Shown here: positions 1-7,692 of the stretch, piece after piece
How positions within the stretch are numbered: the first letter of the stretch is position 1
Layout of the letters: each line of letters opens with the position of its first letter
DNA from: Bacteroidales bacterium UBA2287
GTDB lineage: Bacteria > Bacteroidota > Bacteroidia > Bacteroidales > Tenuifilaceae
NCBI GenBank assembly: GCA_002345675.1
Contig: DDWL01000026.1
Coordinates: forward strand, 1-64,000
Direction of reading: 5' to 3'
DNA length: 64,000 nt
Notes under the pieces: model-generated
Told to the model about the DNA's origin: nothing
What the model saw: the letters and a program-made list of their open reading frames with translations, nothing else
The model's database searches: none
Program-made: the position numbers and the translations under genes

Positions 1-42
1 TAGCCTAATTTTTGACCATTAAGCCAAAAAATTCATAAATAG

Positions 43-71
43 TCCGGGCGCGACTTTGAGTCGCGCCCGGA
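43..71. repeat. REP-like perfect hairpin beside the RAYT gene
   Basis: Perfect inverted repeat with 13-bp arms (TCCGGGCGCGACT and its complement) and a 3-base loop, TTG. It sits 40 bases upstream of the broken RAYT transposase. Its GACT-NNN-AGTC centre is shared with the two palindromes inside that transposase gene, so it is probably a REP-type substrate of this transposase family. It could also act as a terminator for a gene outside the window, but no T-run follows on the + strand. Confidence 0.75.
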
Positions 72-304
72 TTATTAGGGGCACTCTTAATATTTACTGA
101 TATTTAACGTATGGATTTCGAAAAAGGGCATCTATACCACATTTATAATCAGGGCAATAACCGCCAGCCTATTTTCTTTAGTAGGGAAAACTACTTGTTT
201 TTCTCGAAAAAATTAAAAAGCACATTTTACCCTATGCCGATATTTTAGCTTGGTGCCTAATGCCCAACCATTTTCACCTTATGGTGCACGTAAATGAGAT
301 TTCA

Positions 305-343
305 ATTAGTGTCGGGGTGACTGAGAGTCACCCCGACACTAAT
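305..343. repeat. 39-bp palindrome inside the transposase reading frame (copy 1)
   Basis: Perfect inverted repeat with 18-bp arms (ATTAGTGTCGGGGTGACT and complement) around the loop GAG. It is exactly 13 codons long, in frame, and encodes ISVGVTESHPDTN. It shares the core GGGTGACT-NNN-AGTCACCC with the copy at 731-769. Confidence 0.9.
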
Positions 344-730
344 AGTACAAAGCAACGCAACTTTAACGACTCAATTGGAATAATGCTTCGATCGTACACA
401 CGTGCAGTAAATAAACAAGAAAACCGATCAGGTGCCTTGTTCAGGGAGGAAACCAAAGCTATTTGCCTTACCCAAAACGATAAAATAACCCGCTCGTGGT
501 TTACTTCGCAAGGTATTACCCAAATAAATGTTACAATTCCCGAGAAACAGTACCCCAACATTTGCTTTAACTACATAAATTTTAACCCGTTAAAAGACGG
601 ATTGGTAAACCATATTGAGGATTGGGAATTTAGTTCGTTTAACGAAATAATGGGGAAAAGTGAGTTGACTATTATTAATTGTAAACGAATTAATGGGTAT
701 GGTCTGAAAATACTAACGGGATTACTGAAA

Positions 731-769
731 ATTACTGACGGGGTGACTTCGAGTCACCCTGTCAGTAAC
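731..769. repeat. 39-bp palindrome inside the transposase reading frame (copy 2)
   Basis: Inverted repeat with 18-bp arms and two mismatches around the loop TCG. It again spans 13 codons in the same phase and encodes ITDGVTSSHPVSN, nearly the same peptide as copy 1. It lies near the C-terminal end of the recognisable transposase. Confidence 0.85.
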
Positions 770-932
770 CAGCCTAACCATCTGTTTGTGAATTGCGTTA
801 CCAACGGCAATTTCGCAAAGTACGGTCGCTTCAGCTCCGATAACCATCGGAGGTATCGGCGCCTGAATGACGCAGTCGGGCAGGTTTGAAAAATTGGTCA
901 CGCCTTTTAGAGCAGAAACTCAACCTAACCAT

Positions 933-1748
933 CTAGTATTTTCGGAAAATCTGGTTCAAGGTTACTCCTAAACGAACACCTCCAAGAAAGAGTAAGTTCT
1001 CGGCCACGGGGTTGCCTTGCTCGAAATATTGTGTGGTTATGGTATCGGTGGTGAGCGAGTATACAACTGGAAGCGCACTGCGCGAATCGGCAAGCCATTT
1101 TGGGGCGCTACCCTTGGCAATACGCTTCAACTTGCGTTTCTTAGTTTTTTGGAGCCTATCCATTATGTCGCTTTGGGTGGTTTGCTTGACCTCAATTATT
1201 TCGGTGTCCCAAATACGGTGGAGGCTGTAGGTTTTATTGTTGAAAAGAACCTTAACATCGTTGCCTCCACGGTCGTAGCCATAGCCTACGTGTAGCGGGT
1301 TATGGAGGTCGCCCATGAGGTGGAACAGCACCTTAATGTTTAACGTTACCTGGTCGGGGGTTAAATTCCGGCGGTTCTTTAGGTTGCGAATGGCTACATC
1401 GAGTTGGTTTACAACATTATCGCCATTTTCGATGTTTGAACTATAGGCTTCGTTCTGCTCCATGTTTACGAAGTGCCACTTGCGCATGTAGTCGTACTGC
1501 GAATTACCGCGAAGTTCATCCATCCATACCGAGGCGGCCTGCCAAGTTTCGTCGGCAAGGTACTTGGTTATGGAGTCGTTAGTGCTTTTGGTTACAATAC
1601 GTTGGGCCACATCAACAATAATGTTATGACCCTTTCGTCCCCAACCAAAAGTTGCAATGGTAGTGGAACTTAAAAGTGTTACCAAAAACACCAATCGAAA
1701 GCGTTGTATGGCTAATTCAGCATATTTTGCTTTAAAAATGCGAGGCAT
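933..1748 (-). CDS. S1/P1 family zinc nuclease, secreted
   Basis: Single-strand-preferring nuclease and 3'-nucleotidase of the S1/P1 family, probably periplasmic or surface-exposed and used to scavenge nucleotides and phosphate. The N-terminus (about 1-35) is a signal peptide. Mature P1-type enzymes begin with Trp, and here W36-G-x-x-x-H41 follows the signal. All nine trinuclear-zinc ligands can be placed by the P1 spacing: W36, H41, D77, H92, H143, D147, H153, H177 and D181, the last two in LHRIWD. Length 271 aa is usual for the family. It is a monocistronic gene facing the transposase remnant. Confidence 0.92.
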   Translation of the reverse strand: MPRIFKAKYAELAIQRFRLVFLVTLLSSTTIATFGWGRKGHNIIVDVAQRIVTKSTNDSITKYLADETWQAASVWMDELRGNSQYDYMRKWHFVNMEQNEAYSSNIENGDNVVNQLDVAIRNLKNRRNLTPDQVTLNIKVLFHLMGDLHNPLHVGYGYDRGGNDVKVLFNNKTYSLHRIWDTEIIEVKQTTQSDIMDRLQKTKKRKLKRIAKGSAPKWLADSRSALPVVYSLTTDTITTQYFEQGNPVAENLLFLGGVRLGVTLNQIFRKY

Positions 1749-1931
1749 GTTTGAGATGGTTAAGATTTTATAGAGTCAGTTCGACTTCATATTTGATGAT
1801 TTGTTTAAAACAAGAATGGATTTAAAAAATAAAACGCATAGTATGCACTGATGAACAACATCAGCATATGATTAATGTTCTTTGGTAATACTGCTATTGG
1901 TTCAGTTTAACTTTTTTGCACAAATCCAAAC

Positions 1932-2999
1932 TCACCGGCCCATCCACGAAAGGTAAATTTTAAACGAAACGCCATGGTTTAGGTAAAAGAAATTGGTGTC
2001 GAAACCAAGGTCGGTGCTAGTGTCGGCGGCTCCTCCAAAGTTTATGACGGCAGCCCCTTCGAGATCGTAGCCCGCTGCAAATACTATAAAAACAGGTTTT
2101 GCAGGGATATAGTAGCGAAAGCCGACCGAAAGGTTATAGTATAAGGAAGTGGAAAAGAAGGTGCGACTTACCATTGTTTTACCGGGATTTAAGGCTTCGC
2201 CCATGGTTTTTGCATGATCGGACTGCTGCCCTTTGCCAAAACCTATTTTATCCTGAGTGGAAGCGTACATGGAAAAGCGGCTTGGTACCCTTCCGGCAGT
2301 CATGCTGTACTTACCAGCGGTCATGCATAGCTGGCGTAGTAAATCGAACCCTGCTCCTATTGTATAGTAACTTGCCGAAAAAAGGGTGTCGTATGCCGAA
2401 AACCCAAATCGCTGATTTTCTCTCCCTCCGGGAGTTGTAAGCGTGGTTACCTTAACGGGAAGTTTAAAGTTTGTGTACCCAATTCCCCAGTAAAAACCCA
2501 TTTGGTTTTCGGCATGAAGGGTTTCCCACTTTCCGTTGATATATCGTTTCTTTTTAAACGTTTTTAGCAGTTCAACTGTAAAGTACTTATTGTTAAAATT
2601 ATAATGACTGTTAAACCCAATTGGAAGCGGAGTACCCGACCAGTCGACCGATCCCGAAACCGACGAACCCTGAAGCCGCAGCCAGTAACCCTTTAACCCA
2701 AGGTAACCGCCCCAACGGTTAATTTTACCAATAAAGTTATCGTCGACATGCGCCGAAAGGCCAACCCGCATTCCTATTCGACGAACTCCAAAACTTCCTT
2801 CGTACGACGAAAGGGTGGTATTGTTGAAATTGTACTTTAGGTAGTCGCCATCGTCGGTTGTAATATGATGCACGGTCCAATTTAACGAAGGAATATAGTT
2901 TACGCCAATAAATGGGGGAATTGTATCGCGCTTACTTCCAAAAGCAAAAAATGAAATCCCTGCCAAAAGCAGAAGGGTAGCAATAGGTTTTTTCGACAT
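1932..2999 (-). CDS. Outer-membrane beta-barrel protein of unknown function
   Basis: 355 aa beginning with a clear signal peptide (MSKKPIATLLLLAGISFFAFG). The rest has alternating polar/aromatic strands rich in Gly, Tyr and Phe (for example YLGLKGYWLRLQG and NKYFTVELLKTF) and ends in an aromatic-containing strand, YLSWMGR, typical of outer-membrane barrels. No specific family was recognised and no neighbour suggests a substrate. The assignment rests on composition and the signal sequence. Confidence 0.65.
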   Translation of the reverse strand: MSKKPIATLLLLAGISFFAFGSKRDTIPPFIGVNYIPSLNWTVHHITTDDGDYLKYNFNNTTLSSYEGSFGVRRIGMRVGLSAHVDDNFIGKINRWGGYLGLKGYWLRLQGSSVSGSVDWSGTPLPIGFNSHYNFNNKYFTVELLKTFKKKRYINGKWETLHAENQMGFYWGIGYTNFKLPVKVTTLTTPGGRENQRFGFSAYDTLFSASYYTIGAGFDLLRQLCMTAGKYSMTAGRVPSRFSMYASTQDKIGFGKGQQSDHAKTMGEALNPGKTMVSRTFFSTSLYYNLSVGFRYYIPAKPVFIVFAAGYDLEGAAVINFGGAADTSTDLGFDTNFFYLNHGVSFKIYLSWMGR

Positions 3000-3047
3000 A
3001 AAAATGCTGGTTTAGGGTTTCTACCAAATTTATGTGAAAAATTGGTT

Positions 3048-3386
3048 TTAACAAGTAAATCGAATTGCTTTTTCAAGCTTACTTTTTAGTTCTACGTACT
3101 GCTCATTATTTGTGTCGGAAAAGGCTTCTTCACAATTCGATGAAATATCGCTGTAGCTAGGTTCAAAATCGAATTGCTTTTTGGTGAAATCGAAGCGTTT
3201 TGAGTCTATATAATTATAGAAATGCCACTGGTTGTTAATTTTTGTTTTTAAAATTTGACCCCCAAATAGCTCGTGTAAAACCAATGCGGTTACCCCGCAC
3301 TGACCTTTATAGGGATTTTCGGGGGTCCATTTGCTGCTTGTTTTGCTGCTCCAGCACTTTAAAAGAATACTTTCGAGTTTATCCAT
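3048..3386 (-). CDS. YunG-like small protein
   Basis: 112 aa resembling the YunG family: an N-terminal W-T-P-E-N-P-x-K-G-Q-C motif followed by VTALVLHELFGG, then a histidine in QWHFYNYI and an FDFTKKQF strand. The conserved Cys and His invite comparison with cysteine-peptidase-like folds, but no activity is established. The stop is four bases from the start of the preceding methyltransferase-like gene (3390-3884), so the two are probably co-transcribed. Confidence 0.6.
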   Translation of the reverse strand: MDKLESILLKCWSSKTSSKWTPENPYKGQCGVTALVLHELFGGQILKTKINNQWHFYNYIDSKRFDFTKKQFDFEPSYSDISSNCEEAFSDTNNEQYVELKSKLEKAIRFTC

Positions 3387-3389
3387 TTA

Positions 3390-3884
3390 CTATTTAATTT
3401 TTGGGAAACGGCAAACACTTCCAACCCTTTTGGAGTATTCGTAGAACGATGCTCCAAAGGCATTTTTTAAGCACTCCTCTTCCTTTTTAATAACCAGATT
3501 AAATGCAACAAACATGGCAATAGCAGCGAGTAAAAACCAAAAGTTCGAATAAAACAGGAATAATCCGGGCAGTATGAGAACAAACCAGCTGGCATAAATT
3601 GGGTTTCTCGAAAGAGAAAAAACCCCATTGGTTACCAATATTCCCTTTTTAAAGCCAACAGCAAACTGAACAATTGCCGCAATCCAAATTACACTACCTA
3701 CAATTATCAAAGTAAGGCCAACCGTTCGTTGGAAAAAACCTGTAATAAATGGAATTATTGCTAATTGAGGTTGCCAATTGCTTAAAACTACTCCTACAAT
3801 AATAAATGGTAATGCCGATATTATTAAAATTGGGCCTACGCCACTGGGATTAAGCCCTAAGGGAGACAGAGACGATTTTTTCAT
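3390..3884 (-). CDS. Isoprenylcysteine methyltransferase-like membrane protein
   Basis: 164 aa with four to five hydrophobic segments and the C-terminal signature of the PEMT/ICMT family: LSRNPIYASWFVLILPG, then KKEEECLKNAFGASFYEYSKRVG, where the EE and the Y-x-x-Y-x-x-x-V form the S-adenosylmethionine-binding end. Bacterial members methylate unknown small or lipid acceptors, so the substrate cannot be given. It is followed four bases later by the YunG-like gene. Confidence 0.75.
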   Translation of the reverse strand: MKKSSLSPLGLNPSGVGPILIISALPFIIVGVVLSNWQPQLAIIPFITGFFQRTVGLTLIIVGSVIWIAAIVQFAVGFKKGILVTNGVFSLSRNPIYASWFVLILPGLFLFYSNFWFLLAAIAMFVAFNLVIKKEEECLKNAFGASFYEYSKRVGSVCRFPKIK

Positions 3885-3917
3885 AGGTCAAAAGGGGATA
3901 ATAAAGCAGCATAAAAT

Positions 3918-4119
3918 CTCACGCAAAGACGCAAAGACGCTAATATGTTCTGAAAGCACAAAGAAAATTGAAAATTTATCAGATACTTCATTGAAAATGG
4001 TTTATTCCTTAACAGGGTCTAAAAATAAAAAAGTGGAATTAATAGTATCACCAATTACTACGTAAAGAGAAAAAACTTAAAAGTTTTTTCTCTCTTAGCG
4101 CACTTTGCGACTTTGCGAG
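3918..4119. repeat. CGCAAAGACGCAAAG-type dispersed inverted repeat
   Basis: This 363-base gap (3885-4247) holds no gene. It carries an imperfect inverted repeat with ends CTCACGCAAAGACGCAAAGACGC (3918-3940) and, in reverse orientation, a GCGCACTTTGCGACTTTGCGAG-like arm (4098-4119). Inside is a perfect AT-rich palindrome at 4066-4093 (13-bp arms, loop AA). The same word recurs near 60555 and, degenerate, near 27990-28035, so this is a dispersed intergenic family. Confidence 0.7.
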
Positions 4120-4247
4120 AACCCCGAAGGGCTCAACGAAGTTAAAAAAAACCGAGCAACAATTTTTAATTACTGGAGTTTAAATTCACCCTCTTAAGAA
4201 AACATCAACTATAAAATACACCTAAGCAGTTACTAAATTGAGAATGT

Positions 4248-4601
4248 TTACTTCAATTCTAAAAAATTGCCATCGATAATAAGCAACTTAACACCGTTTT
4301 GAGTTGATGAACGATGCGAACTCAGATCGTCGGAAACAACATAGGTCATTCCTTTTGTAAGAGTAATTTCTTCGCCAGTTTGCAGCTCGCTCACGAATTC
4401 TCCTTCGAGGCAATGCACAATGTGACCCTTTTTACACCAATGATCGGCTAAATAGCCGCTGGAGTACTCAATAATTCGGATCCTCAGACCTGGCAACTGA
4501 AGGGTTTGCCAAAGGGCAACCCCTGTTTCGCCCACATGTTCGGTTTTGGGAACTAAATCCCAATTGATGGTTTGAAAAGGGATGTTTATGCTATTATTCA
4601 T
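4248..4601 (-). CDS. DHCW-motif cupin-fold protein
   Basis: 117 aa from MNNSINIPFQ. A longer in-frame start at 4640 lies inside the upstream gene and is less likely. It is a small single-domain cupin with the motif ADHWCKKGHIVHCLEGEF, where D, H and C recall the described 'DHCW motif' cupins, and a second cupin half ending in SSHRSSTQNGVKLLIID. The function of this family is unknown. The start overlaps the end of the preceding membrane-protein gene by eight bases, suggesting coupled translation. Confidence 0.8.
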   Translation of the reverse strand: MNNSINIPFQTINWDLVPKTEHVGETGVALWQTLQLPGLRIRIIEYSSGYLADHWCKKGHIVHCLEGEFVSELQTGEEITLTKGMTYVVSDDLSSHRSSTQNGVKLLIIDGNFLELK

Positions 4602-5016
4602 TATTAGAGGTTTTATAAATGGCAGATTTCTTAGGCACAAAAAAGGTAACTACAAGTATAATTAATGATAATGATGCCGTTGCGGGTTGCATCCACGAAA
4701 TATAACCTATAATTGCAACCTGAACGCTGAGCCATCCAAAAACGATTATTACATTGGCAAACGAAGCAGTTCGAGCAATTTTACTTCCAGCAAAAAGGGC
4801 TATGGAGGCAAAAAGGGCTGACCCTCCAACTACAATAAAAAGTATGAGGCTTGGGATTAAGTAATTTTCGAAAGGACTTCCATCAAGGTGCTCAAGAGGT
4901 ACGCCTTCGGCTCCACTAATTCCGTAGTAACCTCCTCCAAAGGCGTTTAACGCCAAAAAGGCGAGAAGTGTACCCAATGTGTAACGGGCAATCTTACCAG
5001 TAGTAATTTTGTTCAT
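4594..5016 (-). CDS. Four-TM membrane protein of unknown function
   Basis: 140 aa with four predicted membrane helices (about residues 10-28, 50-75, 83-105 and 110-128), a conserved-looking GGGYYGISGAEGVPLEHLDGSPF loop and a basic tail. Similar proteins are annotated only as hypothetical membrane proteins. It lies in a minus-strand run with the cupin gene, which it overlaps. Confidence 0.7.
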   Translation of the reverse strand: MNKITTGKIARYTLGTLLAFLALNAFGGGYYGISGAEGVPLEHLDGSPFENYLIPSLILFIVVGGSALFASIALFAGSKIARTASFANVIIVFGWLSVQVAIIGYISWMQPATASLSLIILVVTFFVPKKSAIYKTSNNE

Positions 5017-5023
5017 AAGTATT

Positions 5024-5683
5024 CTATTTAATTAATTTATTTTTTTTTAAGATGTGATAGATAGAACTGAATTGCTTGGGTTGTTTTTTGATCAGTTCAA
5101 TTTCGTAGAGTTCATTTTCAAACGCTTTCTGACTTTCTGAATCAAGCGCTAAAATCTTCGCTTCAAGTACTCTGTAATAATCGTTCCACCAGATATCGCT
5201 GCCCAACATTATGTTACTAATTATCTAGTAGCCATTACTTTTTATTACCTCAAGTTTTGCTGAATGGTTTTTATACTCATCGTGGATAATAAAGAAACCA
5301 TTTTGTTTAAGATACCTACTTACCAATCTCAGGCCATTTTCAAAGCCAATAATATTCAAAAGACCTTCGGCCAAAACAATATCGAAATTTTGAAGTGGAA
5401 ATTCTATCTCATTTGCAGATCTGCATTCAACAATTATATTACTTGAAACGACCTGTGTTGTTAATTTTGAGATTATGCAGTCCAATGCTTCTTTGTCTGT
5501 ATCAATTGCCAAAATAACCCCATTGTAATACTTTGCTAAAGTTAAAGTAGGTACGCCAGTGCCACATCCCATATCAAGAATTGTAGGTTTTTCAAATGGT
5601 GGCAACACCGATATTGCCTGTGATAAGTATTTACAAAGATTTTGCCGGCATTCGTCCTTTATTTTAAATCGTATTGAGTTCAT
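5024..5683 (-). pseudogene. Class I SAM methyltransferase interrupted by an in-frame amber codon
   Basis: The first 152 codons encode a Rossmann methyltransferase: motif I is ILDMGCGTGVPTLTLA, an acidic residue lies at AIDTDKEAL, and motif IV-like NFDIVLAEGLLNIIGFE. A single TAG (5225-5227) follows IKSNGY. The same frame then runs on without interruption to 5024 and encodes SDIWWNDYYRVLEAKI, which matches the usual C-terminal cap of this methyltransferase type. Without the stop the protein would be about 219 aa. Other genes here use TAG as a normal stop, so a recent nonsense mutation is likeliest, with two separate short proteins or read-through as alternatives. The substrate is unknown. Confidence 0.8.
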
Positions 5684-5694
5684 TTACCACCCAC

Positions 5695-6060
5695 TTATTC
5701 GTTCTTTGTGTAACTAATCAAAGCAATTGTAAGTGCAAATGATGTTGCTATAAATAGTAACAAAAACATTATAAACATTGGTAATTCACACTTTTGTCCA
5801 TAGTAACCCGCTGCATTAAGAACCGAATACAATACCATTCCCAATGCTATTGAATTCAATAGTTTTCCAAGTTTATTCCTTTTAATCAATAGAAAACCGC
5901 TAATAATACACATTATGGCCATTAAAAACTCTGAAAAGAGGTGGAATGAGAGTTCAATTTTGCCTTCGGGGATACTTTGAGAACAAAGAATAAAAACCCA
6001 CATTGAGATTACCGAGACACCAACAAAAATGGAGTAAAATGTTACTAACTTGTTTTTCAT
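5695..6060 (-). CDS. Four-TM membrane protein of unknown function
   Basis: 121 aa with four hydrophobic helices (around residues 7-25, 40-60, 68-86 and 92-115), short loops and no recognisable motif. The stop is 12 bases before the interrupted methyltransferase, so the two are probably one transcript. Confidence 0.65.
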   Translation of the reverse strand: MKNKLVTFYSIFVGVSVISMWVFILCSQSIPEGKIELSFHLFSEFLMAIMCIISGFLLIKRNKLGKLLNSIALGMVLYSVLNAAGYYGQKCELPMFIMFLLLFIATSFALTIALISYTKNE

Positions 6061-6068
6061 TGAACTAT

Positions 6069-6584
6069 CTATTTTGATTTATTTTGAAAAAAATCTAGAA
6101 TTACTTTCTGATTTTTATTTACAAACTCATTCCCTGGAGTAGCACCGCATTTCCTGCACTTCATATCGTATGCAGTATTTACCTTACTGCACTGCTTGCA
6201 AGAAAAGTAGATGCGCCTCTCGTTGATCCACTTCTCCCAGCCAACTTCCTTAATTCTTTCCTGCGACTCCCATAGTTCGGCCCGGTGGGGCATCATAGCT
6301 TGAAAATCCTTGAGTTCGGCACAGGGGTAATCGTTGCATTCGCCACAAAAACCAATTCCCTTTTCGGAAGCGCATTTTGTGAACTTACATTTCTTGCAGT
6401 ATGCAGTTACCACGCTTGATTGACAACCATTGCATCGGGTCTCGTCGATGGTTTGGTTCATCATTTTGGCATAGTAATCCAGTTTTGATAAATCGTTTTC
6501 TTGAGTAGCAATGTAAATTCCACATGCGCCACAGTAAAGGCCACATACGGCAGCCGTTTCGGCTATTTCAGATTTTGATTTCAT
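6069..6584 (-). CDS. DUF3795 zinc-binding-type protein
   Basis: 171 aa, cysteine-rich. Opens with AAVCGLYCGACGIYIATQE, the DUF3795 signature, then CNGCQ, CKKCKFTKCA, GFCGECNDYPC and, in the C-terminal part, CKQC...CRKCG, a rubredoxin/zinc-ribbon-like knuckle. It probably binds zinc or an iron-sulfur centre. The role is unknown. It stands between a membrane protein and an OsmC gene with eight-base gaps, an apparent operon. Confidence 0.85.
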   Translation of the reverse strand: MKSKSEIAETAAVCGLYCGACGIYIATQENDLSKLDYYAKMMNQTIDETRCNGCQSSVVTAYCKKCKFTKCASEKGIGFCGECNDYPCAELKDFQAMMPHRAELWESQERIKEVGWEKWINERRIYFSCKQCSKVNTAYDMKCRKCGATPGNEFVNKNQKVILDFFQNKSK

Positions 6585-6592
6585 TTCTTTGA

Positions 6593-7033
6593 TTATAAAA
6601 TTTTAACCCAAGTTTTAACTTCCACGTTCCCTTTTACCATGGCCCAAACAGGGCAATAGGTTTCCTCTGCCATTTTAATAAGCTTATTAACCTCAACCTC
6701 GGTTGTATTGTCCGACTTAATGACAATTTCAAAGTTAATGGTTTTAAAGCCCGTTGGATGCTCGGTATTCCTTACGCCGGTTGTTTTAATTTCAAAACCC
6801 GCAATATTTTTCTGCATCCTGCGCAAAAAGGTTAGCAAAGCGCTACCCAGGCACGACGAGAAGCTAAGCAGAAGAAGTTCAAGCGAGGTGTAGCCCAACC
6901 CATCGCCAATTGGGGGAATGTAATCGATAGATATTGGTTGGTTACCCTCAACCATTCCAGTAAAATGCAGCTTGTTGTTGATAAGCGTAAGCCTTGCTTC
7001 AAGCTCCTTCGATTTGTCGATTTTTGTTTCCAT
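6593..7033 (-). CDS. OsmC/Ohr family protein
   Basis: 146 aa with the OsmC fold. The central helix carries SFSSCLGSALLTFLRRMQ (first Cys) and the C-terminal part has AEETYCPVWAMVKGNVEV (second Cys), the two thiols used by this superfamily to reduce organic hydroperoxides. The surroundings (GYTSLELLLLSF) resemble YhfA-type members, so peroxidase activity is inferred rather than proven. It is first in the minus-strand run 7033-5024. Confidence 0.88.
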   Translation of the reverse strand: METKIDKSKELEARLTLINNKLHFTGMVEGNQPISIDYIPPIGDGLGYTSLELLLLSFSSCLGSALLTFLRRMQKNIAGFEIKTTGVRNTEHPTGFKTINFEIVIKSDNTTEVEVNKLIKMAEETYCPVWAMVKGNVEVKTWVKIL

Positions 7034-7151
7034 AATTCAACTAATTTTTAAAATAAACCCTTTATTAAATGTTGTACCAAAGGTAAATTTAAGGGGGGTA
7101 TGCGACAACATTTTCAGGATGAATGCCGAAAGGGAATGGTTAAAAAACGAA

Positions 7152-7180
7152 AAAGGTGGGTTGATTCAGCCCACCTTTAA
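7152..7180 (-). terminator. Rho-independent terminator of the YbjQ operon
   Basis: Stem AAAGGTGGG/CCCACCTTT with extra pairing towards the loop. Reading the minus strand, the stem is followed by a T-rich run (TTTTTCGTTTTTT). It lies directly after the stop of the small membrane-protein gene. Confidence 0.8.
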
Positions 7181-7182
7181 CC

Positions 7183-7317
7183 CTAATTAGACCTTTTTTC
7201 AAAGGTCTCTTTCCTTCTTGATTTTCGTCGGGTAATAATCAGAAAAACAATTAGAACAATAAAAATGGTAAAAGTCAACCCGTAAATACCCAGAATCGTT
7301 TTTAAAAACGGGCTCAT
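7183..7317 (-). CDS. Small single-TM membrane protein (44 aa)
   Basis: 44 codons starting at ATG 7317: MSPFLKTILGIYGLTFTIFI, then a hydrophobic run to about residue 28 and a very basic tail (RRKSRRKETFEKR). It begins one base after the ybjQ stop and ends three bases before the terminator stem, so position supports it as the second gene of that unit. Topology by the positive-inside rule: N-out, C-in. Function unknown. Confidence 0.65.
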   Translation of the reverse strand: MSPFLKTILGIYGLTFTIFIVLIVFLIITRRKSRRKETFEKRSN

Positions 7318-7318
7318 T

Positions 7319-7633
7319 TCACGAAATTTTCACTGCAGTGCCATAGGCCAGTATTTCGGCTGCACCCTGCATTATCATTGCACTTTCGAGCCTGAACCCA
7401 ATTATAGCATCTGCACCCATTCGTTTTGCATCATCAACCATTCGCTGCATAGCCTCTTCTCTCGATTCGGCCTGTAACTGGGTGTATTCTTCAATTTCGC
7501 CGCCTACAATATTTTTTAATCCGGCAAAAATGTCTCGACCAATATTGCGCGCCCTTACGGTGCTTCCACGGGCAATTCCCAAAATGGCAGTGATTTCCTT
7601 GTTAGGAATGTTTTCGGTAGTTGAAATAATCAT
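7319..7633 (-). CDS. YbjQ/UPF0145 family protein
   Basis: 104 aa matching the YbjQ (heavy-metal-binding domain, UPF0145) family: ILGIARGSTVRARNIGRDI, a GGEIEEYTQL stretch, then ADAIIGFRLES and the C-terminal EILAYGTAV. The fold forms pentamers in solved relatives, and the biological role is not established. Full length. Transcribed with the 44-aa membrane protein directly downstream. Confidence 0.9.
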   Translation of the reverse strand: MIISTTENIPNKEITAILGIARGSTVRARNIGRDIFAGLKNIVGGEIEEYTQLQAESREEAMQRMVDDAKRMGADAIIGFRLESAMIMQGAAEILAYGTAVKIS

Positions 7634-7692
7634 AGCTATAAAAATTAAGTTAATAATTTAATTTAGTTGGTACATATTTATCATTTTTCTTA

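Larger units (their letters stand above)
111..889 (+). pseudogene. REP-associated tyrosine transposase (RAYT, IS200-like), frameshifted
   Basis: RAYTs are single-domain HUH endonucleases that process REP hairpins. An ATG at 111 opens with MDFEKGHLYHIYNQGNN, the usual RAYT N-terminus, but this frame stops at 246-248. The rest continues in the -1 frame with MPNHFHLMVHV (the HxH metal site) from 260, then the conserved stretches RSYTRAVNKQENRSG and LFREETKA, and FNPLKDGLV. Restoring one A in the A6 run at 207-212 would join the two parts, so a one-base deletion is the simplest reading. Slippage on the A-run is possible, but the site is not a canonical slippery heptamer. Two 39-bp palindromes lie in frame inside the gene. 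The last 40 or so codons resemble no transposase and look like read-through into flanking DNA. Confidence 0.85.

Noticed and set aside
2099..2440. 113-codon plus-strand frame
   Set aside because: Opposite-strand shadow of the outer-membrane protein gene.
3778..4065. 95-codon plus-strand frame into the intergenic repeat
   Set aside because: Starts antisense to the ICMT-like gene and ends in repeat DNA; no RBS or family support.
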